Shown here: one piece after another, positions 45,166-53,719 of the stretch | Position numbering within the stretch: position 1 is the first letter of the stretch | How the letters are laid out: the number at the start of each line of letters is the position of its first letter | Source: Chryseomonas sp014190935 | GTDB taxonomy: Bacteria > Pseudomonadota > Gammaproteobacteria > Pseudomonadales > Pseudomonadaceae | Length of the DNA stretch: 64,000 bases | Direction: 5' to 3' | Assembly: GCF_014190935.1 (NCBI RefSeq) | Contig: NZ_JACHVV010000001.1 | Location: 1,116,001-1,180,000, forward strand | The notes under the pieces: generated by a model | Told to the model about the DNA's origin: nothing | Seen by the model: the letters and a program-made list of their open reading frames with translations, nothing else | Databases searched by the model: none | Position numbers and translations under genes: made by a program

Positions 45166-45642
45166 ATGCCCGCTCCTGTCATCAAGACGCCCTGTGTCGG
45201 CCTGTGCTCGACGATGTTCGGCGACCACGTCTGTCGTGGCTGCAAGAGATTCCACCACGAGGTGGTGAACTGGAATCTCTACGGCGAAGAGGAGCGGCGC
45301 GCCGTCTGGGCGCGTCTGGAGCTGCTGCTGGTGCAGGTGGTGTCGGCCAAGGTCGATGTCTTCGATGCGGCGCTGTTGCGCCAGCAGTTGCAGCAACGCA
45401 GCATCCGCTTCCGGCCCGATCAGTCGGAGTATTGCTGGGCCTATCAATTGCTGGCCCGGGGTGCGCGGCACATCCAGCAACTGGATGCCTATGGCCTGCG
45501 CCTGCTGCCGGAGTTTCGCGATCGACCCCTGGCCGAGTTGCGCGACGCCATCGACCGGGAATTCTTCCTGCTTTCCGAAGCCCACTACGACCGCTACATC
45601 GCCCCGCGCTTCCTGCTCGAAGGCATCGACAGCCGCGTCTAG
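45166..45642 (+). CDS. DUF1289 domain protein
   Basis: A 158-residue protein with the four-cysteine DUF1289 motif TPCVGLCSTMFGDHVCRGCK near residues 8-27, a likely small metal-binding site, followed by EVVNWNLYGEEERRAVWARL. The C-terminal half (PDQSEYCWAYQLLARGARHI, then YGLRLLPEFRDRPLAELRDA) extends past the usual short domain. Function unknown. Confidence 0.82.
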   Translation: MPAPVIKTPCVGLCSTMFGDHVCRGCKRFHHEVVNWNLYGEEERRAVWARLELLLVQVVSAKVDVFDAALLRQQLQQRSIRFRPDQSEYCWAYQLLARGARHIQQLDAYGLRLLPEFRDRPLAELRDAIDREFFLLSEAHYDRYIAPRFLLEGIDSRV

Positions 45643-45660
45643 ACGCCAGTAGACGCCAGC

Positions 45661-45701
45661 AGGCAGGCGGCGCTGCCCAGGCGCCTGCCTTTCTCTATAA
45701 T
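45661..45701 (+). terminator. Terminator of the DUF1289 gene followed by the miaE -10 box
   Basis: aggcaggcg (45661-45669) pairs with cgcctgcct (45682-45690), followed by ttctc. Directly after it is a consensus TATAAT (45696-45701), 28 bases before the miaE start; the -35 region is poor. A ten-base direct repeat tagacgccag (45640-45659) sits over the stop codon. Confidence 0.6.
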
Positions 45702-45728
45702 GCGCGGCTTTTGCACGGGAGCACGCTG

Positions 45729-46337
45729 ATGTCCTTGCCCGAGATGAACGAATTCCTCGGTTGCCGCACGCCGGATGCCTGGGTCGAGGCCGCGTTGCAG
45801 GACCTGCCGACGCTATTGCAGGACCACGCCAACAACGAGAAGAAGGCGGCCGGCGCCGCCTTCCACTATCTGTTCACCTATTCCAATCGCGCCGAGCTGT
45901 CCTGGAAGATGTCGCGCATCGCCCGCGAAGAGCTGCGCCATTTCGAGCAGGTGCTGCAGATCATGAAGCGCCGCGGCATCGAGCACCGCAACGTCAGTTC
46001 GGCCCGCTATGCCGGCGCCCTGCGCAAGCTCTGTCGTAACCATGAGCCGCTGAAGCTGACCGACAGCCTGGTGATCGGTGCCTTCATCGAATGCCGCTCC
46101 TGCGAGCGCTTCGGTGCGGTAGCACCTCATCTGGACGCGGAGCTGGGCAAGTTCTACAGCGGTCTGCTGGCCTCCGAAGCCCGGCATTTCCAGGACTATC
46201 TCAAGCTCGCCTATCTCTATGGCGAGCGCGACGACGTCGACGCCAAGATCGCGGAGGTCCGCGCCCTGGAAGTGGAGTTGATCACCTCTAGTGACCGCGA
46301 GCTGAGATTCCACAGCGGCATTCCGACCGCCGCCTGA
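45729..46337 (+). CDS. miaE: tRNA-(ms2io6A37) hydroxylase MiaE
   Basis: A 202-residue diiron monooxygenase that hydroxylates the isopentenyl group of ms2i6A37 in tRNAs reading UNN codons. Iron ligands sit in a four-helix bundle: NEKKAAGAAFHYL, AREELRHFEQVLQ, GAFIECRSCERF and SEARHFQDYLKL. Length agrees with MiaE of Pseudomonas. Single gene with its own -10 box. Confidence 0.93.
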   Translation: MSLPEMNEFLGCRTPDAWVEAALQDLPTLLQDHANNEKKAAGAAFHYLFTYSNRAELSWKMSRIAREELRHFEQVLQIMKRRGIEHRNVSSARYAGALRKLCRNHEPLKLTDSLVIGAFIECRSCERFGAVAPHLDAELGKFYSGLLASEARHFQDYLKLAYLYGERDDVDAKIAEVRALEVELITSSDRELRFHSGIPTAA

Positions 46338-46364
46338 GAGCCTGACGGCAGGCGCCGGGCCGCC

Positions 46365-47057
46365 TCACTTGCAGGCCTTGGTCTCGCCGACGTAGGGATT
46401 GCCGCGACCCATGATGCAGGCCAGGCGCTGGTTGCGCTGACGCTCCCAGGCCTCCGGTGGATACTGCTTGGTCCAGGCGGTGTAGAGCTGGCGATCCTGC
46501 TTGGACAGGCGCAGGTCGTAGCGGTCGCTCATGTAGAAGTAGGTGCGGGCGACCATGCCGCGGATTTCCGGCCGTGGCATGGCGGTCTTGGCCTTGAAGT
46601 CCACCACCATCTGGCAGGCGCCATACTGGCTGGGCTTCTGCGGCAGCCAGCCGAAGGCGAAGTTGCTGCGGTCGCCATTGACCTCGCCGACCACCGGCAC
46701 CAGGTTGAAGAGGTCGGCCTCGGCCTTCTGGTACACCGGGTCGTTGGCCGTGCAGTTCTTGCGACCGCCTTTCTGCCAGCACTGGCGCTGGTGGCCGATC
46801 ACCCAGGCCGGCACGATGTGCTCCCATTCGATGCGGCTGGCGCGCTGGGCGCTCTTGCGCGGGACGTAGCCACAGCTCTTGAGGTCCACGGTCTTGCCGC
46901 TGTAGTGGCAGCCGCAATAGAAGTCCACGCCCTGCTTGGCGTAGACCTTGGCCGCCACCAGCTTGGCTTCGCCGAAGGTGCGGGGCGGTTGGGGCGTCGC
47001 CAGGGCGCTCAGGGAAGCCAGGCTCAGGCAGAACAGCAGGGCGGGGCGCAACGACAT
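46365..47057 (-). CDS. endA: Endonuclease I (periplasmic/extracellular DNA endonuclease)
   Basis: A 230-residue exported beta-beta-alpha-metal nuclease. Signal peptide MSLRPALLFCLSLASLSALA; catalytic segment RIEWEHIVPAW with the histidine near residue 80; NLVPVVGEVNGDRSNFAFGW is the second family block. Several cysteines (CGCHYSG, DLKSCGYV, CTANDP, GACQMV, LACIMG, KAC) would form disulfides. It degrades double-stranded DNA outside the cytoplasm. Convergent with miaE, 27 bases apart. Confidence 0.92.
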   Translation of the reverse strand: MSLRPALLFCLSLASLSALATPQPPRTFGEAKLVAAKVYAKQGVDFYCGCHYSGKTVDLKSCGYVPRKSAQRASRIEWEHIVPAWVIGHQRQCWQKGGRKNCTANDPVYQKAEADLFNLVPVVGEVNGDRSNFAFGWLPQKPSQYGACQMVVDFKAKTAMPRPEIRGMVARTYFYMSDRYDLRLSKQDRQLYTAWTKQYPPEAWERQRNQRLACIMGRGNPYVGETKACK

Positions 47058-47195
47058 GGAGAATCCGTCCGAAAAAGCGCGGATACTACCGGCCCGCTCC
47101 TGGCCGCGGTGTGACTGGGTTCACTGGAAGCCGTCCCGCGTCCACCCGCCAATCAGGCGGAACACGATTCGATATCAATGACTTAGAGGTATGGC

Positions 47196-48938
47196 ATGGC
47201 AGCCTGGGACATCTTCTGCACGGTGGTGGACAACTATGGCGACGCGGGTATCACCTGGCGTCTGGCCCATCAGCTGGTCGCCGAGCATGGGCAGCAGGTC
47301 CGCCTCTGGATCGATGACCTCTATCCCCTGGCGCGGATCCAGCCGGGAGTCGACGGTGCGGCCGAGCAGCAATGGCACCGCGGCGTCGAGGTCCGTCGCT
47401 GGCACGCCGACTGGACGGCGGCCGAGCCGGGTGACGTGGTGGTGGAAGCCTTCGCCTGCCAGTTGCCGGAAGGCTTCATCAGCGCCATGGCGCGTCGCGC
47501 CGAGCGCCCGCTCTGGCTCAACCTGGAGTACCTGAGCGCGGAGGAGTGGATCGAAGGCTGTCACGCCCTGCCGTCGTTGCAGCCGACCGGGCTGAACAAG
47601 TACTTCTTCTTTCCCGGCTTCACCGCCAAGGTGGGCGGGCTGCTGCGCGAGCACGATCTGCTCGCGCAGCGTAACGGCTTCCTCCAGGCCGCCGCGACCC
47701 AGGACGACTTTCTCGCTGGATTGGGCGTGCGGCGCCAGCCCGGGGAGCGGCTGTTCTCGCTGTTCGCCTACGAGAACCCGGCGCTGATCGACTGGCTCGA
47801 TGCCCTCAGCGCCGGCTCCCAGCCCACCTGCCTGCTGGTGCCGGAGGGGCGGGTGCTGGCCAACGTCGCTGCCTGGCTCGGCGTGGACTGGCTCAAGGCG
47901 AGCGACGGCCATCGGCGCGGCGCCCTGCGGGTGCAGGTACTGCCCTTCGTCTCCCAGCAGGAGTACGACCGGCTACTCTGGTGCTGCGACTTCAATGCCA
48001 TCCGTGGCGAGGACTCCTTCGTCCGCGCGCAATGGGCGGCGCATCCCTTCGTCTGGCACATCTATCCGCAGGAAGAAGACGCCCATTTCGTCAAGCTCGA
48101 GGCCTTCCTGGCGCGCTACGTCGCATCCGGCACGCCGGCGCTGGGTGCCGCGGTCAGCGCCCTGTGGCTGGCCTGGAACGGGCGCGGCGACCTGGCGGCC
48201 GCCTGGTCGGCGCTGGAGGCGCAGGTCGAAAACTGGCGTCTGCTGGCGCGTGATTGGAGCGATCGGATGGCTTCTCACAGCGATCTTGCCGCCAGCCTGG
48301 TGCATTTCCATACAGATTGGCTATCATATGGCGCCTCGAAATCCCGTTCTTCCATCCATACGGATAACCGCATGAAAACCGCACAAGAGTTCCGTGCCGG
48401 CCAAGTGGCCATGATCGACAACGCTCCCTGGGTCATCCAGAAAGCTGAATACAACAAGTCCGGCCGTAACGCTGCAGTGGTCAAGATGAAGCTGAAGAGC
48501 CTGCTCTCCGGCAGCGCGACCGAGACCGTCTTCCGCGCCGACGACAAGCTCGAGCCGGTGATTCTGGATCGCAAGGAAGTGACCTATTCCTACTTTGCCG
48601 ATCCCCTGTACGTTTTCGTCGACAACGACTACAACCAGTACGAAGTCGAGAAAGACGACCTGGGCGATGCCATCGCCTTCATCGAAGACGGCATGACCGA
48701 CGTCTGCGAAGCGGTGTTCTACAACGACCGTGTCATCTCCATCGAACTGCCCACCACCATCGTGCGCCAGATCTCCTACACCGAGCCGGCCGTTCGTGGC
48801 GACACCTCGGGCAAGGTCATGAAGACCGCTCGCCTGAACAACGGCTACGAGCTGAAGGTCTCCGAGTTCTGCGACATCGGTGACCACATCGAGATCGACA
48901 CCCGTACCAACGAGTACAAGTCGCGCGCCAAGGTCTAA
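47196..48938 (+). CDS. earP: EarP - EF-P arginine rhamnosyltransferase, reading frame continuous with EF-P
   Basis: Residues 1 to about 376 are EarP, which transfers rhamnose from dTDP-beta-L-rhamnose to arginine 32 of EF-P. The family's functional residues are present: D12 and D16 in VVDNYGDAG and E272 in RGEDSFVRAQWA, within the sugar-nucleotide-binding C-terminal lobe. EarP proteins end near here, but no stop codon follows: the frame reads on through SYGASKSRSSIHTDNR into EF-P at residue 393 and ends with the EF-P stop, 580 residues in all. In relatives the two are separate genes. A single substitution in, for example, TCA (48324-48326) or TAT (48327-48329) would restore a stop, so either a stop was lost or the sequence has an error. 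Confidence 0.85.
   Translation: MAAWDIFCTVVDNYGDAGITWRLAHQLVAEHGQQVRLWIDDLYPLARIQPGVDGAAEQQWHRGVEVRRWHADWTAAEPGDVVVEAFACQLPEGFISAMARRAERPLWLNLEYLSAEEWIEGCHALPSLQPTGLNKYFFFPGFTAKVGGLLREHDLLAQRNGFLQAAATQDDFLAGLGVRRQPGERLFSLFAYENPALIDWLDALSAGSQPTCLLVPEGRVLANVAAWLGVDWLKASDGHRRGALRVQVLPFVSQQEYDRLLWCCDFNAIRGEDSFVRAQWAAHPFVWHIYPQEEDAHFVKLEAFLARYVASGTPALGAAVSALWLAWNGRGDLAAAWSALEAQVENWRLLARDWSDRMASHSDLAASLVHFHTDWLSYGASKSRSSIHTDNRMKTAQEFRAGQVAMIDNAPWVIQKAEYNKSGRNAAVVKMKLKSLLSGSATETVFRADDKLEPVILDRKEVTYSYFADPLYVFVDNDYNQYEVEKDDLGDAIAFIEDGMTDVCEAVFYNDRVISIELPTTIVRQISYTEPAVRGDTSGKVMKTARLNNGYELKVSEFCDIGDHIEIDTRTNEYKSRAKV
48372..48938 (+). CDS. efp: Elongation factor P (internal start in the earP frame)
   Basis: EF-P (188 residues) rescues ribosomes stalled at polyproline. 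It has the three beta-barrel domains of the family and the modified loop YNKSGRNAAVVK with arginine at position 32, the type rhamnosylated by EarP. The natural start is MKTAQEFRAG at 48372, with a weak GGAT ribosome site 7 bases upstream and a TATCAT -10-like box at 48322-48327. A free EF-P is expected from this start even if a longer fusion is also made. A terminator follows 18 bases after the stop. Confidence 0.93.
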   Translation: MKTAQEFRAGQVAMIDNAPWVIQKAEYNKSGRNAAVVKMKLKSLLSGSATETVFRADDKLEPVILDRKEVTYSYFADPLYVFVDNDYNQYEVEKDDLGDAIAFIEDGMTDVCEAVFYNDRVISIELPTTIVRQISYTEPAVRGDTSGKVMKTARLNNGYELKVSEFCDIGDHIEIDTRTNEYKSRAKV

Positions 48939-48956
48939 ACCAGGCGTCTCGATAGA

Positions 48957-48979
48957 AAGCCCGGCTTGCCGGGCTTTTT
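48957..48979 (+). terminator. Terminator after efp
   Basis: aaagcccggc-tt-gccgggcttttt, 18 bases past the efp stop. Confidence 0.92.
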
Positions 48980-49051
48980 GCTGTTTGGGCCTTTGCCGCG
49001 GGCCGGCCTGGCCGGTCTCTCCAAATCCGTTTGCCGCTGGATAGAACTGCC

Positions 49052-49801
49052 GTGGAATCGCTGTTTACGTTGTTGATCGATGTCGTCCTCGGGGCGGTGC
49101 TGGGCGTGGTGGGTGGGCTGTTCGGCATCGGCGGCGGCCTGATCGCCATTCCGGTGCTGGCCCTGCTGTTCGGCCTCGACCAGCAACTCGCGCAGGGCAC
49201 CGCCCTGGTGATGGTGGTGCCCAACGTGCTGCTGTCGGTCTACAAGTACAACCAGCGCAATCGCATCGACTGGCAGCGCGCCGGTCTGCTGGCCGCCGCC
49301 GGCATGCTCTCGGCCCTGGCGGGTACGGCGCTGGCGGTATCCCTCGACGCCCGCTCCATGCGCCACGGCTTCGTCGGCTTCCTGCTCGTGCTGGTGCTCT
49401 ACAACCTCTGGCAGCTCTATCGCCGTGGCCAGCCGCCGCTGACGACGCCGAGTCGTCTGGGCCTCGGGGTGCTGGGGCTGGTGGCGGGGCTGGTCGGCGG
49501 GCTGTTCGGCGTCGGTGGCGCAGTGATCGCCACCCCCATTCTCGCCGGGGTGATGGGCATGACCCAGGTGGCGGCCCAGGGCATGTCCCTGGCCATGGCG
49601 CTGCCCACCACCGGGGTCACCCTGGCCAGCTATGCCTGGCACGGCGAGGTGGACTGGCACGTCGGTCTGCCGCTGGCGCTGGGGGGCCTGTTCAGCGTCA
49701 GCTGGGGCGTGCGACTTGCGCACCAGTTGCCCGAGCGGCTGCTGCGCCTGCTGTTCTGCGGTTTTCTGCTGCTTTGCGCGGTGCTGCTGGCGCTGCGCTG
49801 A
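49052..49801 (+). CDS. TauE/SafE-family membrane transporter
   Basis: A 249-residue membrane protein with about eight helices and the duplicated family motif GVVGGLFGIGGGLIAIPVLA (N-terminal half) and VGGLFGVGGAVIATPILAGV (C-terminal half). The family exports or imports sulfur-containing or organic anions. I chose GTG at 49052; a TTG at 49031 would add seven residues. The stop directly abuts the stop of the convergent LysR gene. Confidence 0.85.
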   Translation: MESLFTLLIDVVLGAVLGVVGGLFGIGGGLIAIPVLALLFGLDQQLAQGTALVMVVPNVLLSVYKYNQRNRIDWQRAGLLAAAGMLSALAGTALAVSLDARSMRHGFVGFLLVLVLYNLWQLYRRGQPPLTTPSRLGLGVLGLVAGLVGGLFGVGGAVIATPILAGVMGMTQVAAQGMSLAMALPTTGVTLASYAWHGEVDWHVGLPLALGGLFSVSWGVRLAHQLPERLLRLLFCGFLLLCAVLLALR

Positions 49802-50653
49802 CTACTGCCGAAAGCCTTCGGCGATATGCTCGGCGAGGGTGTCGATGATCGGCGAGGCGCTGCGCGTATTGCGCAGCAGTTCGATGGAACAAGAAGGCAG
49901 GTCGGGCATGCCGTCGGCTTCCCCCAGCCGCCGCAGTTCGCTCGGTAGCAGGCTTTCCAACTGCGCGGTGACGGCCAGGCCGGCCTTGACGATGCCGAGC
50001 AGCGCGGCAAGGCTCGGGCTGCTGTAGGCCAGGCGATAGCCGCGTCCGCGATTGTCCAGCGCCCGGCGCGCCCATTCGCTGAGAAAGCATGAGGTGTTGA
50101 ACATCGCCAGCGGCAGCGGATCGCGCTGGTGGACATCGAAACCCGGCGCCTCGGCCCAGATGAAGCGCTCGCGACGCAGGGGCAGGCCGATCTCGTTGCC
50201 TGGTTCGCGGGTGACGATGGTCAGATCGAGGTCCTGGCGTTGCAGCAGACCGGCGGTGGGCTCGCAGTGGACATCCACCTGCACCAGCGGATAGGCCTTG
50301 GCGAAGCCGGCCAGGATGCCGGGAATGAACCTCATCACGTAATCGTCGGGCGTGCCGATACGCACCGTACCCACCATGTGCGGTTCGCGCAGGGTGGTCA
50401 TCACCTCACCATGCAGCTTGAGGATCCGCCGGGCGAAGCCCAGCAGGATCTGACCTTCCGCCGTCAGGCGCACCTGGCGGCCCTCCCGTTCGAACAGCCG
50501 CCGCTGCAGCACGTCCTCTTCGAGCTTGCGCATCTGCATGCTCACCGCCGACTGGGTGCGATTGACCACCTCGGCCGCGCGGGTGAAGCCACCCTGATCG
50601 GCGATGGCGACGAAGGTGCGCAGCAGATCGGTCTCTATACTCGGATACGTCAT
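49802..50653 (-). CDS. LysR-family transcriptional regulator
   Basis: A 283-residue LTTR with HTH TDLLRTFVAIADQGGFTRAA - NRTQSAVSMQMRKLEEDVLQ (about residues 8-47) and ligand domain with VRIGTPDDYVMRFIPGILAG and SLAALLGIVKAGLAVTAQLE. The ATG at 50653 fits the family; one ten codons earlier is less likely. It is divergent from the DUF1127 gene (101 bases). Target not evident. Confidence 0.86.
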   Translation of the reverse strand: MTYPSIETDLLRTFVAIADQGGFTRAAEVVNRTQSAVSMQMRKLEEDVLQRRLFEREGRQVRLTAEGQILLGFARRILKLHGEVMTTLREPHMVGTVRIGTPDDYVMRFIPGILAGFAKAYPLVQVDVHCEPTAGLLQRQDLDLTIVTREPGNEIGLPLRRERFIWAEAPGFDVHQRDPLPLAMFNTSCFLSEWARRALDNRGRGYRLAYSSPSLAALLGIVKAGLAVTAQLESLLPSELRRLGEADGMPDLPSCSIELLRNTRSASPIIDTLAEHIAEGFRQ

Positions 50654-50754
50654 GGCATCAACCAGGCGAATGGATCGCATCAAAAAGATTCGTTGGATTG
50701 ATGTTATTCCAGCTTCCAGACTTGAGCCATACCCCCTGGAGAAGGAGATTCACC

Positions 50755-51006
50755 ATGGCTCAGCTCATCGCTCACCGAGATTCGTCCGGGCGTTCCCCTG
50801 GTGTTGCGGGCGCCACCTTGCGTCTGCGGCAGGTCTGGGCCTGGTTGCAGCGGGCGGTAGAGCTTTCTCGCCAACGCCGAGCCCTCTATCGACTGGATGA
50901 GGGCGCGCTGCACGACCTCGGTCTGAGTCGCGCCGATGCCTGGCAGGAAGCCGATAAGCCGTTCTGGCAGCAACCCGCAGAGGAGGGCCGCCGCCGATCC
51001 TGCTAG
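50755..51006 (+). CDS. DUF1127 small protein
   Basis: An 83-residue protein with the DUF1127 motif RALYRLDEGALHDLGLSRAD near residues 42-61, preceded by an amphipathic, arginine-rich helix (WAWLQRAVELSRQRRALYRL). The AGGAG ribosome site is strong. Members often act in phosphate/nitrogen and RNA metabolism in alphaproteobacteria (knowledge); the role here is unknown. Divergent from the LysR gene, which may regulate it. Confidence 0.82.
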   Translation: MAQLIAHRDSSGRSPGVAGATLRLRQVWAWLQRAVELSRQRRALYRLDEGALHDLGLSRADAWQEADKPFWQQPAEEGRRRSC

Positions 51007-51040
51007 GGTGGAGGATCACCTCTCTCTATCAGGAGCTCGG

Positions 51041-52264
51041 ATGGATAGCCTTTCCCTGCGCGAAGCCCGGCGCCTGGCCTTGCGTGCCCAGGGTTTCGGT
51101 GGTCAACCCAAGGGCGGCGCGGGTCCGGCCGCCCTGTACCGCCAGGCCGTACGCCTGAATGTGCTGCAGATAGATTCGGTCAATGCCCTGGTGCGCTCGC
51201 ACTATCTGCCGCTGTTCAGTCGTCTCGGCCGCTATGCCTTCGCCGACTTCGATGCCCTGGCCTGGGGTCAGGGGCGTAAGCGGCAACTCTATGAATGCTG
51301 GGCTCACGAGGCTTCGCTGGTGCCGGCCGAGGTCTGGGCCGAGCTGCGCTGGCGGCGCGATCAGGCGCGCCAGGGCATCGGCATCTATCGCCAGCTGGCG
51401 CGGTTCGCCGTCGAGCAGCCGCAGGTCGTCGCCCAGACCCTGGAGGCGGTGGTGCAGCGCGGTGCCCTTGGCGCTGGCAGCCTGGCCAAGCGGGTCGAGC
51501 AGGCTGGCCCCTGGTGGGATTGGAGTCCGGGCAAACTGGCGCTGGAGTGGCTGTTTGCCGCCGGCGAGGTGACGGTGGCCGGACGGCGCGGCTTCGAACG
51601 CCTCTATGACCTGCCCGAGCGGGTACTGCCGGCGGCGGTGCTTGCGGCGCCGGTCCCCACGCCCGAAGCCGCGCGGCGGGCACTGCTGCTGCGCAGCGCC
51701 CGTGCCCTGGGCGTGGCGAGCGAAGTCCAGTTGCGCGATTATTTCCGCCTCAGTCCCGCCGAGGCCCGCCAGGGCATCGCCGAATTGCGCGAGGAGGGTA
51801 GTCTGCAGTCGCTTCAGGTGCAGGGCTGGTCGAAGCCGGCCTATGTGGCCGAGGCGCCCAATCCCGGGCGTCCGGTGCAGGCGGCGGCGCTGCTGTCGCC
51901 CTTCGATTCCCTGGTCTGGGAGCGCGAGCGTACCGAGCAGCTGTTCGGTTTCCGCTATCGACTGGAGATCTACACGCCGGCATCCAAGCGGGTGTACGGC
52001 TACTACGTATTGCCCTTTCTCTATCGGGAGCGGCTGGCGGCACGGGTGGATCTACGCGCCGAACGCGCGCAGTCGCGCCTGGCGGTGCATGCGGTGCATC
52101 TGGAGGCGGCGGGGCTGGATGACGAGGGGCTGGATGCCCTGGCGGGGCAGTTGCGTGCCCTGGCCGCGTGGCTCGGTCTCGCCGACCTGCAGTTGCACGG
52201 GCCGGCGGACGTCTTGCGCGAGGCCATGGCGCGGCACGGGTTCGCCGCCGCGCCCTCGGTCTAG
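51041..52264 (+). CDS. YcaQ-type winged-helix DNA crosslink glycosylase
   Basis: A 407-residue HTH_42 (AlkX/YcaQ) protein. It has the catalytic QxD motif in VLQIDSVNALVRSHYLPLFS near residues 40-60, ARALGVASEVQLRDYFRLSP in the winged-helix part, and the C-terminal LLSPFDSLVWERERTEQLFG then YTPASKRVYGYYVLPFLYRE. E. coli YcaQ unhooks interstrand DNA crosslinks and other N7-alkyl adducts. The ATG has AGGAG 8 bases upstream. Its last 4 bases overlap the end of the convergent DAHP synthase gene (CTAG). Confidence 0.9.
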   Translation: MDSLSLREARRLALRAQGFGGQPKGGAGPAALYRQAVRLNVLQIDSVNALVRSHYLPLFSRLGRYAFADFDALAWGQGRKRQLYECWAHEASLVPAEVWAELRWRRDQARQGIGIYRQLARFAVEQPQVVAQTLEAVVQRGALGAGSLAKRVEQAGPWWDWSPGKLALEWLFAAGEVTVAGRRGFERLYDLPERVLPAAVLAAPVPTPEAARRALLLRSARALGVASEVQLRDYFRLSPAEARQGIAELREEGSLQSLQVQGWSKPAYVAEAPNPGRPVQAAALLSPFDSLVWERERTEQLFGFRYRLEIYTPASKRVYGYYVLPFLYRERLAARVDLRAERAQSRLAVHAVHLEAAGLDDEGLDALAGQLRALAAWLGLADLQLHGPADVLREAMARHGFAAAPSV

Positions 52265-53607
52265 CGGCGGATGCCCTTGAGCGTCTCGGCGATCATGAAG
52301 GCCAGTTCCAGGGACTGGTCGGCGTTCAGGCGCGGGTCGCAGTGGGTGTGGTAGCGATCGGAGAGGGCGTCTTCGGTGACCGGGCGGGCGCCGCCGATGC
52401 ACTCGGTGACGTTCTGCCCGGTCATCTCGATGTGGATGCCGCCCGCGTAGGTGCCCTCGGCCTGGTGCACGCCGAAGAACTCCTTGACCTCGCCCAGCAC
52501 GCTGGCGAAATCCCGGGTCTTGTAGCCGGTGGAGGCCTTGATGGTGTTGCCGTGCATGGGGTCGGAACTCCACAGCACCTGGCGGCCTTCGCGCTCCACG
52601 GTCTGGATCAGGCGCGGCAGGTGATCGCCGACCTTGCCCACGCCCATGCGCACGATGAGATTGAGGCGGCCCGGATCGTTCTCCGGGTTGAGGGTGTCGA
52701 TCAGGCGGATCAGGTCTTCGCTGGTGGTGGAAGGACCGACCTTGACGCCGATGGGGTTGTTCACGCCGCGCAGGAATTCGACGTGGGCACCATCGGGCTG
52801 GCGGGTGCGGTCGCCGATCCAGAGCATGTGCGCGGAGCAGTCGTACCAGTCGCCGGTCAGGCTGTCGCGGCGGACGAAGGCTTCTTCGTAGTTGAGCAGC
52901 AGCGCCTCGTGGGCGGTGAAGAAGTTGGTTTCCTTGACCTGGGGCGCGGTGTCCAGGCCGCAGGCACGCATGAAGGCCAGGGTCTCGTCGATGCGGTCCG
53001 CCAGCTGGTGGTAGCGGTCGGCCAGGGCCGAGTTGGCGATGAAGTCCAGGTTCCAGCGATGGACCTGGTGCAGGTCGGCGAAACCGCCCTGGGCAAAGGC
53101 GCGCAGCAGGTTGAGGGTCGCGGTGGACTGGTTGTAGGCCTGGATCAGGCGCTGCGGATCCGGGATGCGGCTGCCTTCGGTGAAGTCGATGCCGTTGACG
53201 ATGTCGCCGCGGTAGGCCGGCAGGGAGACGCCGTCCTGGACTTCATCGCCGGACGAGCGCGGCTTGGCGAACTGGCCGGCCATGCGGCCAACCTTGACCA
53301 CCGGGCAGCCCGCGGCGAATGTCATGACCACCGCCATCTGCAGGAGCACCTTGAAGGTGTCGCGAATCTTGCCGGCGGAGAATTCGAAAAAGCTTTCCGC
53401 GCAATCACCGCCCTGCAACAGGAAGGCCCGACCCTGGGTCACCTCGGCGAACTGCCGGCGCAATTCGCGGGCTTCGCCGGCAAACACCAGCGGCGGATAG
53501 CCGGCCAGGGTGCGCTCGACATCGGCGAGACGGGCTTGATCGGGGTATTCGGGCTGCTGCTGGATGGGCAGGCTTCTCCAGCTGGTGGGGCTCCAGGGCG
53601 CGGACAT
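52261..53607 (-). CDS. Class II (plant-type) 3-deoxy-7-phosphoheptulonate synthase
   Basis: A 448-residue DAHP synthase of the AroA-II family, catalysing PEP + erythrose-4-phosphate in the shikimate pathway. Identified by PPLVFAGEARELRRQFAEVT, FLLQGGDCAESF with the metal-binding cysteine, VKVGRMAGQFAKPRSS, DPMHGNTIKASTGYKTRDF and HIEMTGQNVTECIGG. Class II enzymes in pseudomonads can serve either general aromatic synthesis or secondary metabolites such as phenazines; no phenazine genes are nearby, so a general role is more likely. Confidence 0.94.
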   Translation of the reverse strand: MSAPWSPTSWRSLPIQQQPEYPDQARLADVERTLAGYPPLVFAGEARELRRQFAEVTQGRAFLLQGGDCAESFFEFSAGKIRDTFKVLLQMAVVMTFAAGCPVVKVGRMAGQFAKPRSSGDEVQDGVSLPAYRGDIVNGIDFTEGSRIPDPQRLIQAYNQSTATLNLLRAFAQGGFADLHQVHRWNLDFIANSALADRYHQLADRIDETLAFMRACGLDTAPQVKETNFFTAHEALLLNYEEAFVRRDSLTGDWYDCSAHMLWIGDRTRQPDGAHVEFLRGVNNPIGVKVGPSTTSEDLIRLIDTLNPENDPGRLNLIVRMGVGKVGDHLPRLIQTVEREGRQVLWSSDPMHGNTIKASTGYKTRDFASVLGEVKEFFGVHQAEGTYAGGIHIEMTGQNVTECIGGARPVTEDALSDRYHTHCDPRLNADQSLELAFMIAETLKGIRR

Positions 53608-53719
53608 GATTCTCTCTGAGTGGTGCGACGAAGCCTTCCATACTAACCGATGACGGGCGCAACGCTCGATAGACAGTGCCCATCGCGGCTACCATGGGCG
53701 GCTATAGAGGAGGGTGGTG

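Noticed and set aside
43416..45245. A 609-codon minus-strand frame opposite the NCS1 transporter
   Set aside because: Antisense to a clear 12-helix carrier; composition is typical of a mirror frame.
49031..49051. TTG start for the TauE/SafE protein
   Set aside because: The extra MPLDRTA has no ribosome site advantage and the membrane helix starts well after the GTG at 49052; kept only as an alternative.
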